DNA from: Trebonia sp. | GTDB taxonomy: Bacteria > Actinomycetota > Actinomycetes > Streptosporangiales > Streptosporangiaceae | Reading direction: 5' to 3' | DNA: 23,850 nt | Assembly: GCA_030038035.1 (NCBI GenBank) | Contig: JASHPP010000682.1 | Location: 1 to 23,850, forward strand | In this document: piece after piece, positions 17,708 through 23,850 of the stretch | Position numbering within the stretch: the stretch's first letter is position 1 | Layout of the letters: the number at the start of each line of letters is the position of its first letter | The notes under the pieces: generated by a model | The model's input: only the letters and a program-made list of their open reading frames with translations | Told to the model about the DNA's origin: nothing | The model's database searches: none | Translations under genes and position numbers: made by a program

Positions 17708-18686
17708 CGCTGCCGGCCCCGTCCGTCCCCGCGAGCGGCGGCTCGATCTCCTGCTCATGCCGCTGCTTGGCCTCCGCGCCTGCGGTGCCGAAGAAACCGC
17801 CGAGCCCCTCCAGGGCCTTGCCCATCTCGCTGGGGACGATCCACAGCTTGTTCGCGTCGCCCTGCGCGATCTGCGGAAGCATCTGCAGGTACTGATAGGC
17901 GAGCAGCCGCTGGTCCGGGTTGCCCTCGTGGATGGCGCGGAACACCGTCGAGATCGCCTGCGCCTGGCCGCGTGCCCGGGCCGCCTGCGCCGTCGCGTCC
18001 GCCTCCGCGCGCACCACGGCCGCCTCCGCCTCGCCGCGGGCCCGGAGCACCGCGGCCTGCTTCTCGCCCTCGGCGGTCAGGATCGCCGCCTGCTTGGACC
18101 CCTCCGCGGACAGGATCGCGGCGCGCTTGTCCCGGTCGGCGCGCATCTGCTTTTCCATGGAGTCCTGAATGGACGAGGGCGGCTCGATGGCCTTCAGCTC
18201 CACCCGGCTGACCCGCAGGCCCCACCTGCCCGTCGCCTCGTCCAGCTCGCGGCGCAGCTCCCCGTTGATCTTGTCCCGGGAGGTCAGCGTGGTGTCCAGG
18301 TCCATGCCGCCGACCACGTTCCGCAGGGTGGTCACCGTGAGCTGCTCGACCGCGGCGACGTAGTTGGCGATCTCGTACGTGGCCGCCTTGGGGTCGGTCA
18401 CCTGGAAGTAGATCACGGTGTCGATGCCGACAACCAGGTTGTCCTTGGTGATCACGGGCTGCGGCGGGAAGCTGACCACCTGCTCCCGCAGGTCGATGAG
18501 CGGCCGCAGCCGGTCGATGCCCGGCACCACCAGGTTCAGCCCGGCGTGCAGCGTCCGGTGGTAGCGGCCGAAGCGCTCGACGATACCCGCCCGTGCCTGC
18601 GGGACGATCCGCACCGACCTCAGCACCGAGATCAGGGCAATTATCACGATCAGGACGAGAACCACTACCGCGACTATGGTGCCCAT
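17685..18686 (-). CDS. SPFH/band-7 (stomatin/QmcA-like) membrane protein
   Basis: The product is a bitopic membrane protein of about 333 residues. It has one N-terminal hydrophobic helix (about 3-25), an SPFH domain (about 26-180, VRIVPQARAGIVERFGRYHRTL, PGLNLVVPGIDRL-like) and a long Ala/Glu-rich coiled segment (about 185-250) with repeats of the type AAILSAEGSKQAAIL. The C-terminal conserved AYQYLQMLPQIAQGDANKLWIVP follows. Such proteins oligomerise into membrane microdomain scaffolds, often with an NfeD partner, which is not seen here. The only Shine-Dalgarno-like GGAG abuts the ATG at 18695, leaving no spacer, but lies 9 nt before ATG 18686, so the latter is preferred. It is downstream of the ABC ATPase gene by 88 bp. 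The 3' end overlaps the Rieske gene. Confidence 0.9.
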   Translation of the reverse strand: MGTIVAVVVLVLIVIIALISVLRSVRIVPQARAGIVERFGRYHRTLHAGLNLVVPGIDRLRPLIDLREQVVSFPPQPVITKDNLVVGIDTVIYFQVTDPKAATYEIANYVAAVEQLTVTTLRNVVGGMDLDTTLTSRDKINGELRRELDEATGRWGLRVSRVELKAIEPPSSIQDSMEKQMRADRDKRAAILSAEGSKQAAILTAEGEKQAAVLRARGEAEAAVVRAEADATAQAARARGQAQAISTVFRAIHEGNPDQRLLAYQYLQMLPQIAQGDANKLWIVPSEMGKALEGLGGFFGTAGAEAKQRHEQEIEPPLAGTDGAGSVTRLPGA

Positions 18687-18710
18687 CACCGTCATCTCCG
18701 CTCGGAGGCG

Positions 18711-18716
18711 CTTATA
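18711..18716 (-). promoter_or_regulatory. Possible -10 box for the SPFH gene
   Basis: On the minus strand TATAAG is an unusually AT-rich hexamer for this genome. It would start transcription near 18704, leaving a leader of about 18 nt that contains GGAG before ATG 18686. No good -35 is visible. Confidence 0.4.
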
Positions 18717-18774
18717 ACGCCCACGGTACCGTCGGTAGGCGGCAAGTGCCAGGGATGTCGCAATCCGTGGCCAG

Positions 18775-19563
18775 TCAGCGGGCGGCCCAGGCCGTCCAGC
18801 GCGACCGGCGGTACTCGATCTCCAGCGGAACGCCGAAGCACCGGGACAAATTGCGGGCGGTGAACACCCCGGCTATCGGCCCGGCCGCCAGGACCGAGCC
18901 CCGGCGCAGCAGCATCGCGTGCGTGAAGCAGTCAGGCACTTCCTCGACATGGTGCGTGACCAGCACCAGCATCGGCGCCTTCGGGTCGGCGGCGAGCTGC
19001 GACAGCCGGCGGAGCAGGTCTTCCCTGCCGCCCAGGTCGAGGCCTGCCGCGGGCTCGTCAAGCAGCAGCATCTCCGGGTCAGGCATCAGCGCCCTGGCGA
19101 TCTGCACGCGCTTGCGCTCGCCTTCCGACAGCGTCGCGAACCGGCGCCTGATCAGGTGCGCGCAGCCGAGCGCCTCGAGCAGGCCCACCGCCCTGGTCAC
19201 GTCGGCTGACTCGTATTCCTCCTTCCACCGGCCGAGCATCGCATACGCGGCGGTCAGCACCAGGTCGATGACCTTCTCGCCCGCCGGCACCCCTTCGGCC
19301 AGCGCGGCGCTCGTCAGCCCGATCCGCGGTCGCAGGTCGAACACGTTCGCCTCGCCCAGCCGCTCGCCGAGCACCTCCACCGTCCCCTCGGTCGGGAACA
19401 GCACCGTCCCCGCCACCTGAACCAGGGTCGTCTTGCCCGCTCCGTTCGGGCCGATCACGATCCAGCGCTCGTCCTCGTGTGCGGTCCAGTCGACGCTCCG
19501 CAACAGCAGCGACGTTTCGCGCCGCACGGACACGCCACGCAGCTTGAGCACCTCGTCAGACAC
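18775..19563 (-). CDS. Stand-alone ABC ATPase (ModF/YlmA-like)
   Basis: The product is a 262-residue ABC nucleotide-binding domain with Walker A GPNGAGKT (38-45), signature LSEGE (145-149), Walker B LLLDEP (D169, E170) and H-loop H204 (VTHH). The N-terminal pattern (LRSVDWTAHEDERWIVIGPNGAGKTTL) resembles the ModF/YlmA group (COG1119) more than classical importers. No membrane-domain or substrate-binding gene is beside it, so it may be soluble or pair with a remote permease. GTG 19563 is chosen because AGGAGG lies 8 nt upstream; the frame is open 23 codons further without a signal. It is divergent from serB, as in mycobacteria, where an equivalent ATPase gene also neighbours serB2. Function unknown. 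Confidence 0.9.
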   Translation of the reverse strand: MSDEVLKLRGVSVRRETSLLLRSVDWTAHEDERWIVIGPNGAGKTTLVQVAGTVLFPTEGTVEVLGERLGEANVFDLRPRIGLTSAALAEGVPAGEKVIDLVLTAAYAMLGRWKEEYESADVTRAVGLLEALGCAHLIRRRFATLSEGERKRVQIARALMPDPEMLLLDEPAAGLDLGGREDLLRRLSQLAADPKAPMLVLVTHHVEEVPDCFTHAMLLRRGSVLAAGPIAGVFTARNLSRCFGVPLEIEYRRSRWTAWAAR

Positions 19564-19603
19564 TGCCTGCCCCTCCTCTGCCCGGCACGGTCCGCCCAGA
19601 CCG

Positions 19604-19609
19604 AACCTA
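19604..19609 (-). promoter_or_regulatory. Possible -10 box for the ABC ATPase gene
   Basis: TAGGTT on the minus strand fits TAnnnT and would start transcription near 19597, giving a leader of about 34 nt that contains the AGGAGG ribosome-binding site. No clear -35 is seen. Confidence 0.35.
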
Positions 19610-19679
19610 TTCCACACCAGGCGGTCCGGCACAGCAGGTGGCGGTTAGGGGTTGGTCACACCGCCCGGCCGCCAGCGGG

Positions 19680-19685
19680 TAGCGT
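19680..19685 (+). promoter_or_regulatory. Possible -10 box for serB (near-leaderless)
   Basis: TAGCGT fits TAnnnT and ends 9 nt before the ATG at 19695. There is no Shine-Dalgarno sequence, so transcription starting about 7 nt downstream would give a leader of only 0-3 nt. Confidence 0.4.
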
Positions 19686-19694
19686 GGGCTCGCG

Positions 19695-20891
19695 ATGAAT
19701 CGACCGCGGACCACGCTGCTTGTCACGCTGACCGGCCGGGACCGGCCGGGGGTCACGTCGCGCCTGTTCGGCGTGCTCGCCAGGTACCCGCTGACCGTCG
19801 TTGACATCGAGCAGGTGGTGATCAGGGGCAGGCTGGTGCTCGGGGTGCTGACCTCCTGCGACGCACCGCCCGATCTCACCGCCATCTATCACGGAGTCAC
19901 TGGGCTGGCGACGGACCTGGGGCTCGAGGCCGAGATCACCACCGGCTCGGCCGAGCCCGCCTCCGCCGCCCCGCGCGGCCAGCTGCACGTCACCGTGCTC
20001 GGCAACCCGCTGCGGCCGGAAGGCGTCGCCGCGGTCGCCGGCCGGATCGCCGCGAGCGGCGCGAACATCGACCGGATAACCCGGCTGGCCAGCGACCCGG
20101 TGACCTGCATCGAGCTGGATGTCTCGGGGGCCGAGCCTGCGCAGCTGCGGGACGCGCTCGCGCGGGTGGCCGCCGACCGCGGCGTGGACGTCGCGGTGCA
20201 GCGCGGCGGCCTGTACCGGCGGGCGATGCGGCTGATCGTGATGGACGTCGACTCGACGCTCATCCAGGACGAGGTCATCGATGTCCTCGCCGCCCGCGCC
20301 GACTGCGCGGCCGAGGTCGCCAAGGTCACCGAGGCCACGATGCGCGGCGACCTCGACTTCGCCGCGTCGCTGCGGGAGCGGGTGGCGCTGCTGGCCGGCC
20401 TCGACACGTCCGTCGTCGACTCGGTGCGCGCCGGGCTGCGGCTGACTCCGGGGGCGCGCACGCTGATCAGGACCCTGAAGCGCCTCGGCTACAAGTGCGG
20501 GATCGTCAGCGGCGGGTTCACGGCCGTGATCGAGCCGCTGGCCACCGAGCTTGGCATCGACTACGTCGCCGCCAACACGCTTGAGGTCGCGGACGGGAAG
20601 CTGACCGGCCGGGTGCTCGATCCCGTCCTCGACAGGGACGGCAAGGCCGAGGCGCTGCGCGGCTTCGCGCGCGCCGCAGGCGTCCCGCTGTCGCAGACGG
20701 TCGCGGTCGGAGACGGCGCCAACGACCTGGGCATGATCGCCGCGGCCGGGCTTGGCGTGGCCTTCAACGCCAAGCCCGTGGTCCAGGACGCGGCCGAGGT
20801 GGCACTGAACGTTCCGTACCTGGACACGGTCCTGTACCTGCTCGGCATCTCCCGCGAGGCCGTGCAGGCCGCCGACCAGGCGGAGGATTAA
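19695..20891 (+). CDS. serB: Phosphoserine phosphatase with tandem ACT domains (SerB2 type)
   Basis: The enzyme catalyses the last step of serine synthesis, dephosphorylating O-phospho-L-serine. The 398-residue product has two N-terminal ACT domains (about 8-80, beginning LVTLTGRDRPGVTSRLFGVL, and about 97-170), which in SerB2 proteins bind amino acids and regulate activity. A HAD-family phosphatase domain follows, with motif I DVDST (D184 nucleophile, D186), motif II S272 (VSGGF), motif III K317 (DGKAEAL) and motif IV GDGANDLGM (D340, D344). All catalytic residues are present. ATG 19695 lacks a ribosome-binding site and fits a leaderless or near-leaderless start. It ends 1 bp from the hppA stop. 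Confidence 0.96.
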   Translation: MNRPRTTLLVTLTGRDRPGVTSRLFGVLARYPLTVVDIEQVVIRGRLVLGVLTSCDAPPDLTAIYHGVTGLATDLGLEAEITTGSAEPASAAPRGQLHVTVLGNPLRPEGVAAVAGRIAASGANIDRITRLASDPVTCIELDVSGAEPAQLRDALARVAADRGVDVAVQRGGLYRRAMRLIVMDVDSTLIQDEVIDVLAARADCAAEVAKVTEATMRGDLDFAASLRERVALLAGLDTSVVDSVRAGLRLTPGARTLIRTLKRLGYKCGIVSGGFTAVIEPLATELGIDYVAANTLEVADGKLTGRVLDPVLDRDGKAEALRGFARAAGVPLSQTVAVGDGANDLGMIAAAGLGVAFNAKPVVQDAAEVALNVPYLDTVLYLLGISREAVQAADQAED

Positions 20892-20892
20892 C

Positions 20893-23340
20893 CTACGCGC
20901 CCGGGTCGGCGTGCTCGGCGGGCGCGCTGGCCGGGGACGTGACCTGCCCGTTAGGCGCGTCCTTCGCGTCCGGCTTGGCGGCGGGAACGGCCTCCGCGGC
21001 GCCCTTGGCCGCGGACTCAGCGACCGCTGGCGCGGTCGCGCCGCCGATCTCGGCGCTGGCCGGCGCCTCGTCCTCCCCGGTGAGGGCGTGCGCGCGCCGC
21101 TTGGACACGATGATCGCCGCGATCACGATGATGACCGCGCCGAGCGCGACGCCGGTGCGCAGCCCGACGTTCGAGCTGTACTTCACCACGGAGGTGGCGA
21201 TCAGCAGCGACACCAGGTTCATGACCTTGATCAGGGGGTTGATGGCCGGCCCCGCGGTGTCCTTGAACGGGTCGCCCACGGTGTCGCCGATGATGGTCGC
21301 CGCGTGCGCCTCCGACCCCTTGCCGCCGTGGTAGCCGTCCTCGACCAGCTTCTTCGCGTTGTCCCAGGCGCCGCCTGAGTTCGCGAGGAAGACCGCCATC
21401 AGCACGCCGACGGTGATCGTGCCCGCGAGGTAGGAGCCGAGCGGCGCGTAGCCGAACGCGAACCCGACGGCGATCGGGGTCAGCACGGCGAGGATGCCCG
21501 GGGTGGCCAGCTCACGGAGCGAGTCCACGGTGACGATGTCCACGACCCGCGAATAGTCGGGCTTCTCGGTGAAGTCCATGATTCCCGGGTGGGTGCGGAA
21601 CTGGTTGCGCACCTCGATGACCACGCGCTGGGCGGCGCGGCCGACCGCCGAGATCAGCAGGCTGGCGAACAGGAACACGACGCAGCCGCCGACGATGAGG
21701 CCGACAAGCACGTTCGGGTGGTCAACCGACAGGCTGAACGACCCGCCCGCCTTGCCGAGCTGCTGCACGACCGTGGTGCGGAACGAGCCGAACAGGGCTG
21801 TCGCCGCCAGCACCGCGGTGGCGATCGCGATGCCCTTGGTGATCGCCTTGGTCGTGTTGCCGATCGCGTCCAGGTGGGTGAGCGCCTGCGCGCCCGGCCC
21901 CTCCACGTCACCGGACATCTCCGCGATGCCCTGGGCGTTGTCGGTGACCGGCCCGAAGGAGTCCATCGACACGATCACGCCGACCGTGGTCAGCAGGCCG
22001 GTCCCGGCCAGCGCGACCGCGAACAGCGCGAGCGTCGGGTTCCCCGTGCCAAGCAGGAACGCCCCGTACACGGCCGCGGCGATCAGCAGCGCCGCGTACA
22101 CGGCCGATTCCATGCCGGAGGAGATGCCGGACAGGATCACGGTGGCGGCGCCGGTCCGCGAGCTCTGCCCGATGTCCTTCACCGGGCGCCGGCTGGTCTC
22201 GGTGAAGTACCCGGTGAGCAGCTGGATGGCACTGGCCAGCACCAGGCCGATCAGCACCGCCCCGATGGCCATCCACTGCGGGCTGCCGCCGTGGCTCAGG
22301 ACGTCCGACTCGGCCCCGGTGAGCTGGCTGAAGTGCGCCGGCAGGTAGGTGAAGCAGGCGATCGCCACCAGGATGGCGGAGATCACCGCGGAGACGAAGA
22401 ACCCGCGGTTGATCGCGGTCATCCCGCTGCGGTCGCCGGCCCGCGGCCTGACCACGAAGATGCCGATCACCGCGGTGATCACGCCGATCATCGGCACGAT
22501 CAGCGGGAAGATCAGCCCGTAGTTGCCGAACGCCGCCTTGCCGAGGATCAGCGAGGCGACCAGCATGACCGAGTACGACTCGAACAGGTCGGCCGCCATG
22601 CCGGCGCAGTCACCCACGTTGTCGCCCACGTTGTCCGCGATCGTCGCGGCGTTGCGCGGGTCGTCCTCGGGAATGCCCTTCTCAACCTTGCCGACCAGGT
22701 CCGCGCCGACGTCGGCGGCCTTGGTGTAGATGCCGCCGCCGACACGCATGAACATCGCGAGCAGCGCGGCGCCGAACCCGAAGCCCTCAAGGACGTCCGG
22801 CGCGTTCCCCCGGAAGATCAGCACCACGATCGCCGCGCCGAACAGTCCGAGGCCGACCGTGAACATGCCCGCGACGCCGCCGGTGCGGAACGCGATCCGC
22901 ATCGCCCGGTGCTCACCGCCCTCGCGGGCCGCCGCCGCGACCCGGACATTGCCCCGGACGCACAGCGACATGCCCGTGAAGCCGGTCAGCCCGGAGAACA
23001 GCGCGCCAACCAGGAAAAAGGCGCTGCGTCCCCAGCGGACCCCGGTGGTGTCGGCGGGCAGCAGGAGCAGCACCCAGAAGATGATGAACACGAAGACGCC
23101 CAGCGTCCTGAACTGCCTTCGCAGGTACGCCGCCGCGCCTTCCTGCACCGCGCGGGCTATCTCCTGCATCTTCGCGGTCCCCTGATTGGCCGCGAGCACC
23201 TCGCGGACGAGCCAGCCCGCGACCCCGAGCGCGGCCAGGCCGATGACCGCGACGATCACAACCCAGGTCAGATTGCCACCGCTGACACTGACCGGCACGG
23301 CCGGTCCACCCGCCGCGAGAGCGGGGCTGAGCATAGACAT
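20893..23340 (-). CDS. hppA: Proton-pumping membrane pyrophosphatase, K+-independent type
   Basis: The product is an 815-residue membrane-bound pyrophosphatase with about 16 helices, which couples PPi hydrolysis to H+ export. The substrate-site signature is intact (GGGIYTKAADVGADLVGKVE, EDDPRNAATIADNVGDNVGD, about 201-246). The residue pair that separates the subclasses is K498 and T501 (GNTTKAITKG), the lysine form that removes the K+ requirement, so it should be K+-insensitive and H+-pumping. A C-terminal Ala/Pro/Glu-rich tail of about 65 residues extends beyond the last helix. AAGGAG lies 5 nt before ATG 23340, and a small hairpin GAACG/CGTTC (23352-23366) sits directly upstream of it. Its stop is 1 bp from that of serB. 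It lies downstream of an anti-sigma-like gene on the same strand, a synteny known from streptomycetes (bldG region). Confidence 0.96.
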   Translation of the reverse strand: MSMLSPALAAGGPAVPVSVSGGNLTWVVIVAVIGLAALGVAGWLVREVLAANQGTAKMQEIARAVQEGAAAYLRRQFRTLGVFVFIIFWVLLLLPADTTGVRWGRSAFFLVGALFSGLTGFTGMSLCVRGNVRVAAAAREGGEHRAMRIAFRTGGVAGMFTVGLGLFGAAIVVLIFRGNAPDVLEGFGFGAALLAMFMRVGGGIYTKAADVGADLVGKVEKGIPEDDPRNAATIADNVGDNVGDCAGMAADLFESYSVMLVASLILGKAAFGNYGLIFPLIVPMIGVITAVIGIFVVRPRAGDRSGMTAINRGFFVSAVISAILVAIACFTYLPAHFSQLTGAESDVLSHGGSPQWMAIGAVLIGLVLASAIQLLTGYFTETSRRPVKDIGQSSRTGAATVILSGISSGMESAVYAALLIAAAVYGAFLLGTGNPTLALFAVALAGTGLLTTVGVIVSMDSFGPVTDNAQGIAEMSGDVEGPGAQALTHLDAIGNTTKAITKGIAIATAVLAATALFGSFRTTVVQQLGKAGGSFSLSVDHPNVLVGLIVGGCVVFLFASLLISAVGRAAQRVVIEVRNQFRTHPGIMDFTEKPDYSRVVDIVTVDSLRELATPGILAVLTPIAVGFAFGYAPLGSYLAGTITVGVLMAVFLANSGGAWDNAKKLVEDGYHGGKGSEAHAATIIGDTVGDPFKDTAGPAINPLIKVMNLVSLLIATSVVKYSSNVGLRTGVALGAVIIVIAAIIVSKRRAHALTGEDEAPASAEIGGATAPAVAESAAKGAAEAVPAAKPDAKDAPNGQVTSPASAPAEHADPGA

Positions 23341-23603
23341 CCCATCTCCTTGAACGTCTGGCGTTCGCCACTCAGGCAGTCGTCTGGGCTCGCGGAAGCC
23401 TGCGAAGCCCGTTGCCGCCTGCTGTCAGTAGTCCGGAAAGCAGACGTGGCCGGAGTCTACGCTGCTTGCACGGGTTCTTGAAAATAAGCAAGTTTCTAAC
23501 ATGTCCGCTATCAAACCGTTACATTAACGCCGTCCGCCGGACGCCGGAAGGCCGACGTGTCACAGGTCCGCGCGCGGTCCGTTGTGACCCGCCACAACGC
23601 GGC
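23341..23603. promoter_or_regulatory. hppA upstream region with AT-rich stretch
   Basis: This 263-bp gene-free stretch precedes hppA. An unusually AT-rich block for this genome (about 23475-23527) includes TTGATA (minus strand 23514-23509), TTAGAA (23499-23494) and GCTTAT-like hexamers, but no pair has ideal -35/-10 spacing. This makes it the likely hppA promoter without a defined start. An inverted repeat at its far end is listed separately. Confidence 0.4.
23580..23599. terminator. Perfect inverted repeat CGTTGTG-N6-CACAACG
   Basis: Seven-base arms flank ACCCGC, starting 5 bp past the stop of the anti-sigma-like gene. The position suggests a terminator-like hairpin without a U-tract. The arms also resemble a CRP/FNR-family site (TGTGA half-site followed by CACA), so an operator for hppA is the alternative. 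Confidence 0.4.
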
Positions 23604-23850
23604 TCAGCCGGAATCAGACCGGCGCTTCCAGCTCATCGCGACGCTGGTTCCCCCGCCGGCCGGGGAGATCCGGAAATCGTCGGCGAGCCCGGAGATGACC
23701 GCGAGGCCCACCCCGGCGGGGAGTTGCGCGAGCGGGCCGTCGTTCCCGCCGCCGGCCTGGGGACCGGGCACGGCGCCGGGGGCGGTGCCGTTACCGCCCG
23801 CCGGTGCCGCGACCGCGACCACGCCGCGGCCGGATCTCTCGCCTGCCGGT
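23604..23850 (-). CDS. C-terminus of an anti-sigma / RsbW-like ATPase-domain protein (5' end outside window)
   Basis: The last 81 codons of a minus-strand gene are present; the frame is open to the window edge, so the start lies outside. The segment GVGLAVISGLADDFRISPAGGGTSVAMSWKR has the G2-box glycine motif and terminal strand pattern of HATPase_c_2 anti-sigma factors (RsbW/SpoIIAB-like). A Gly/Pro/Ala-rich insertion (PAGGNGTAPGAVPGPQAGGG) precedes it. In streptomycetes the gene beside the pyrophosphatase gene is an anti-sigma factor followed by the anti-anti-sigma factor BldG, so this may be that gene; the neighbouring sequence is not available to test it. The family call rests on a short segment. 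Confidence 0.65.
   Translation of the reverse strand, partial: PAGERSGRGVVAVAAPAGGNGTAPGAVPGPQAGGGNDGPLAQLPAGVGLAVISGLADDFRISPAGGGTSVAMSWKRRSDSG

Noticed and set aside
15272..17758. Long minus-strand reading frames (15272-16177 and 16199-17758) opposite the di-iron and Rieske genes
   Set aside because: They are low-complexity Arg/Gly/Ala/Val products with no recognisable motif; the opposite frames carry complete ligand motifs.

Overview
This is a contiguous chromosomal segment of a very GC-rich bacterium, almost certainly an actinobacterium (Actinomycetota). The evidence is the strong G/C third-codon preference, the many GTG starts, TAnnnT -10 boxes placed directly before start codons (leaderless mRNAs), and actinobacterial gene neighbourhoods: dnaX beside the small SRP RNA, a ModF-type ABC ATPase divergent from a two-ACT-domain serB, and hppA beside an anti-sigma-type ATPase. 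I cannot name a genus. There is no CRISPR array, insertion sequence, prophage or other sign of a mobile island.

Layout. 1-3480 is housekeeping: dnaX (minus, 3' end outside the window), SRP RNA (minus), tRNA-Ser(GGA) and proS (plus). 3482-7131 (minus) holds a small SHOCT membrane protein, downstream of a translationally coupled pair: a soluble PRC-barrel/MgtE-N/CBS protein and an NRAMP-superfamily transporter whose metal-site methionine is replaced by alanine. 7424-12340 holds two paralogous KimA-like (APC superfamily) permeases that meet tail to tail. Each has a USP-like domain and a C-terminal OB-fold. 12599-15134 encodes a KdpD/KdpE-type two-component system; the kinase lacks the N-terminal cytoplasmic KdpD/USP region. 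15190-17707 has a small acidic protein, a ferritin-like di-iron protein and a DUF2231-Rieske membrane protein. 17685-19563 (minus) has an SPFH/band-7 protein and an ABC ATPase. serB (plus) and hppA (minus) converge at 20891/20893. The right edge holds the C-terminus of an anti-sigma/RsbW-like ATPase.

How the genes may work together. The middle 9 kb reads as a cation-homeostasis block. It contains a probable Mg2+/divalent-metal carrier with a detached MgtE-type Mg2+-sensing module, two potassium-type KimA-like permeases, and a KdpDE-type regulator with no kdpFABC in view. GTTAAG/GTCAAG direct repeats in the promoter region shared by the second permease and the kinase gene suggest that the response regulator acts locally. 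Transport specificity, Mg2+ sensing and the regulon are inferences; only the sequence motifs, gene order and overlaps are observed.

All four convergent gene pairs in the window abut (1-3 bp apart) or overlap (23 bp), so transcription termination must take place inside opposing coding sequence. No gap between genes exceeds 300 bp; the longest ones (7132-7423, 12341-12598, 23341-23603) are described as regulatory regions.
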